The notes under the pieces: model-generated
The model's input: only the letters and a program-made list of their open reading frames with translations
Told to the model about the DNA's origin: nothing
The model's database searches: none
Shown here: piece by piece, positions 5,731 to 7,067 of the stretch
How the letters are laid out: every line of letters starts with the position of its first letter
How positions within the stretch are numbered: the first letter of the stretch is position 1
NCBI GenBank assembly: GCA_902465115.1
Contig: CABQMC010000080.1
Span: 1-7,067 of the forward strand
Origin: an uncultured Collinsella sp.
Lineage (GTDB): Bacteria > Actinomycetota > Coriobacteriia > Coriobacteriales > Coriobacteriaceae
DNA length: 7,067 nucleotides
Reading direction: 5' to 3'
Translations under genes and position numbers: made by a program

Positions 5731-6798
5731 ATGTCCGACAATATGCAGCCTGCCGATGAGATTTTGGACGACGAGTCCCTGGACGCGGTGGATACCGAGG
5801 AGCTCGAGGATGTCGAGGAGTTCGACCCGTTTGAGGGTATGAGCGACGAGGAACTCGACGCCCTGTGCGACGAGGACGACAACCTCGCGGGCTTTGGTGA
5901 CGTTGAGCCCGGTTTCCGCAGCGGCTTTGTGGCCCTGGTCGGTCGTCCCAACGCTGGCAAGTCTACGCTGCTTAATGCCTGCTATGGCAAAAAGGTCGCC
6001 ATCACCTCGCCGGTGGCCCAGACGACCCGCCGCCGCATGCGCGCCGTCGTCAACCGCCCCGGCTACCAGCTGGTCTTTGTCGATACCCCCGGTATTCATA
6101 AGCCCAAGGACGGCTTGGGATCCGAGCTCAACAAGAGCGCGTTGTTCGAGCTGAACGATGTTGATGTTGTCGCGTTTTTGATTGATGCCACCAAACCGAT
6201 CGGCAGGGGAGACGCCTGGGTTGCCGAGCGCGTCAGATGCGCTCGTTGCAAGAAGGTCCTGGTGCTCACCAAGGCCGATGAGGCCGACCCCGCACAGGTC
6301 ATGGAGCAGCTTAAGGCAGCCCACGAACTCATGGAATATGACGACGAGATCGTGACGTCGTCGGTCAAGAACTTCAACGTCGATGCATTTATCGAGACCG
6401 TTGCGCACTTTTTGCCTGAGGGTCCGCGTTGGTTCCCCGAGGACATGGGTACCGACGCTTCCGACGAGACGCTCGTTGCCGAGTTTGTGCGCGAGAAGGT
6501 TCTTCGCCGCACCCGTGACGAGATCCCGCACTCCGTTGGCGTGATCTGCGATGCGCTCGAGCAGACCAAGAAGGTGCTGCGCGTGCATGCCACCATTTAC
6601 GTCGAGCGCGAGGGCCAAAAGGGCATCATCATCGGCAAGGGCGGCGAGATGATCAAGCATATCGGTATCGACGCCCGTCGCGACCTTGAGCGCATCTTTG
6701 ACACGCATGTCTTTTTGGAGCTGGACGTGAAGGTCAAGGCCGGCTGGCGTGACGACGAGGCCCAGATTCGCCGCTTTGGCTACAATGCCGAAGATTAA
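5731..6798 (+). CDS. era: GTPase Era, with an acidic N-terminal extension
   Basis: Era is a KH-domain GTPase that binds the 3' end of 16S rRNA and checks 30S assembly. G motifs: G1 GRPNAGKST at 71-79, a Thr-containing G2 around 98-99, G3 DTPG at 118-121, and G4 TKAD at 180-183, where most families have NKxD. The T variant and the Ala in G1 are, from memory, usual in actinobacterial Era. The C-terminal type II KH domain carries GKGG at 302-305. At 355 residues it is about 55-60 longer than typical Era, because of an N-terminal extension (about 1-60) with 26 acidic and no basic residues. ATG 5731 has AAAGGGA ending 5 nt upstream. The internal ATG at 5839 has a purine stretch only 1 nt away, so the long form is favoured. 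recO follows 12 nt later in the same frame. Confidence 0.96.
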   Translation: MSDNMQPADEILDDESLDAVDTEELEDVEEFDPFEGMSDEELDALCDEDDNLAGFGDVEPGFRSGFVALVGRPNAGKSTLLNACYGKKVAITSPVAQTTRRRMRAVVNRPGYQLVFVDTPGIHKPKDGLGSELNKSALFELNDVDVVAFLIDATKPIGRGDAWVAERVRCARCKKVLVLTKADEADPAQVMEQLKAAHELMEYDDEIVTSSVKNFNVDAFIETVAHFLPEGPRWFPEDMGTDASDETLVAEFVREKVLRRTRDEIPHSVGVICDALEQTKKVLRVHATIYVEREGQKGIIIGKGGEMIKHIGIDARRDLERIFDTHVFLELDVKVKAGWRDDEAQIRRFGYNAED

Positions 6799-6810
6799 GC
6801 CCCGGCTTTT

Positions 6811-7067
6811 ATGGCAGGCTCCCGGACATATCGCACGAAGGTGCTCGTCCTCGACAAGACGAAGCTCAAAGAGACGGACCTGATCCTGACGATGCTTGAC
6901 GAGCGGGGACGGCAGGTTCGTGCAGTGGCAAAGGGCGCCCGCAAACCCGGCGGACGCCTGGCTGCGCGCTGCGAGCTGTTCTGTACGGTCGATATGCTGC
7001 TCGCACATGGACGGTCACTCGATGTGGTTTCTCAGGCCGAGCTTATGGAGGCGCCGCTCGGCGCTGC
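6811..7067 (+). CDS. recO: DNA repair protein RecO, N-terminal part (runs off the window)
   Basis: This is the first 85 codons of RecO, which binds single-stranded DNA and SSB and, with RecR, loads RecA in the RecFOR pathway. The visible part is the N-terminal OB-fold. It shows the family pattern of an early basic strand (RTYRTKVLVLDKTKLKETD), then an AKGARKPGGRLAARCELF stretch at about 40-57, and a hydrophobic strand ending in LDVVSQAEL. The ATG lies 12 nt after the era stop and has no recognisable Shine-Dalgarno sequence. It is also in the same reading frame as era, separated from it by one TAA. Translation probably depends on ribosomes finishing era. The rest of the gene lies beyond the window. 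Confidence 0.9.
   Translation, partial: MAGSRTYRTKVLVLDKTKLKETDLILTMLDERGRQVRAVAKGARKPGGRLAARCELFCTVDMLLAHGRSLDVVSQAELMEAPLGA

Noticed and set aside
5377..7008. Long minus-strand open frame (543 codons)
   Set aside because: It is antisense to dgkA, era and recO, all confidently identified. It has no recognisable motifs and shows the same shadow-frame composition.

Overview
The window looks like a chromosomal housekeeping segment from a GC-rich member of the Actinomycetota, most likely class Coriobacteriia (Collinsella-like). This is inferred from high GC with strong G/C third-position bias, an Era with actinobacterial-type motifs (GRPNAGKS in G1, TKxD in G4), and a phoH-ybeY-dgkA-era-recO order that resembles Firmicutes more than mainstream actinobacteria. 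No database search was possible, so the taxon is inference.

Layout, all on the + strand. Positions 1-164 hold the unidentified C-terminal end of an upstream gene. A 58-bp gap follows, with a perfect 6-bp inverted repeat and a possible -10 element. Then come two tandem DnaJ-family genes. The first (223-1326) has a J-domain, G/F linker and four CxxCGGxG zinc repeats, but its second C-terminal domain is replaced by a hydrophobic domain with about three predicted membrane helices. The second (1408-2556) is a complete canonical DnaJ. After it the genes are tightly packed: an MtaB-type tRNA methylthiotransferase (2566-3858), phoH (3839-4825), ybeY (4822-5331), an undecaprenol/diacylglycerol kinase of the DgkA family (5341-5718), era (5731-6798) and the 5' end of recO (6811 to the window end). 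Spacings from dnaJ2 onward run from a 20-nt overlap to a 12-nt gap, and I see no convincing terminator, so this is probably one operon.

The genes fit a protein-quality-control and translation theme. The DnaJs are Hsp40 co-chaperones for DnaK. MtaB modifies A37 of tRNAs that read ANN codons. PhoH and YbeY act together in RNA/ribosome maturation, and Era checks the 3' end of 16S rRNA during 30S assembly. DgkA-family kinases supply or recycle undecaprenyl phosphate for the cell envelope, and RecO loads RecA in recombinational repair.

The most unusual item is the putative membrane-anchored DnaJ at 223-1326. Next is a strongly acidic N-terminal extension on Era of about 60 residues, with 26 D/E and no K/R. 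I found no mobile elements, CRISPR arrays, or tRNA or rRNA genes.
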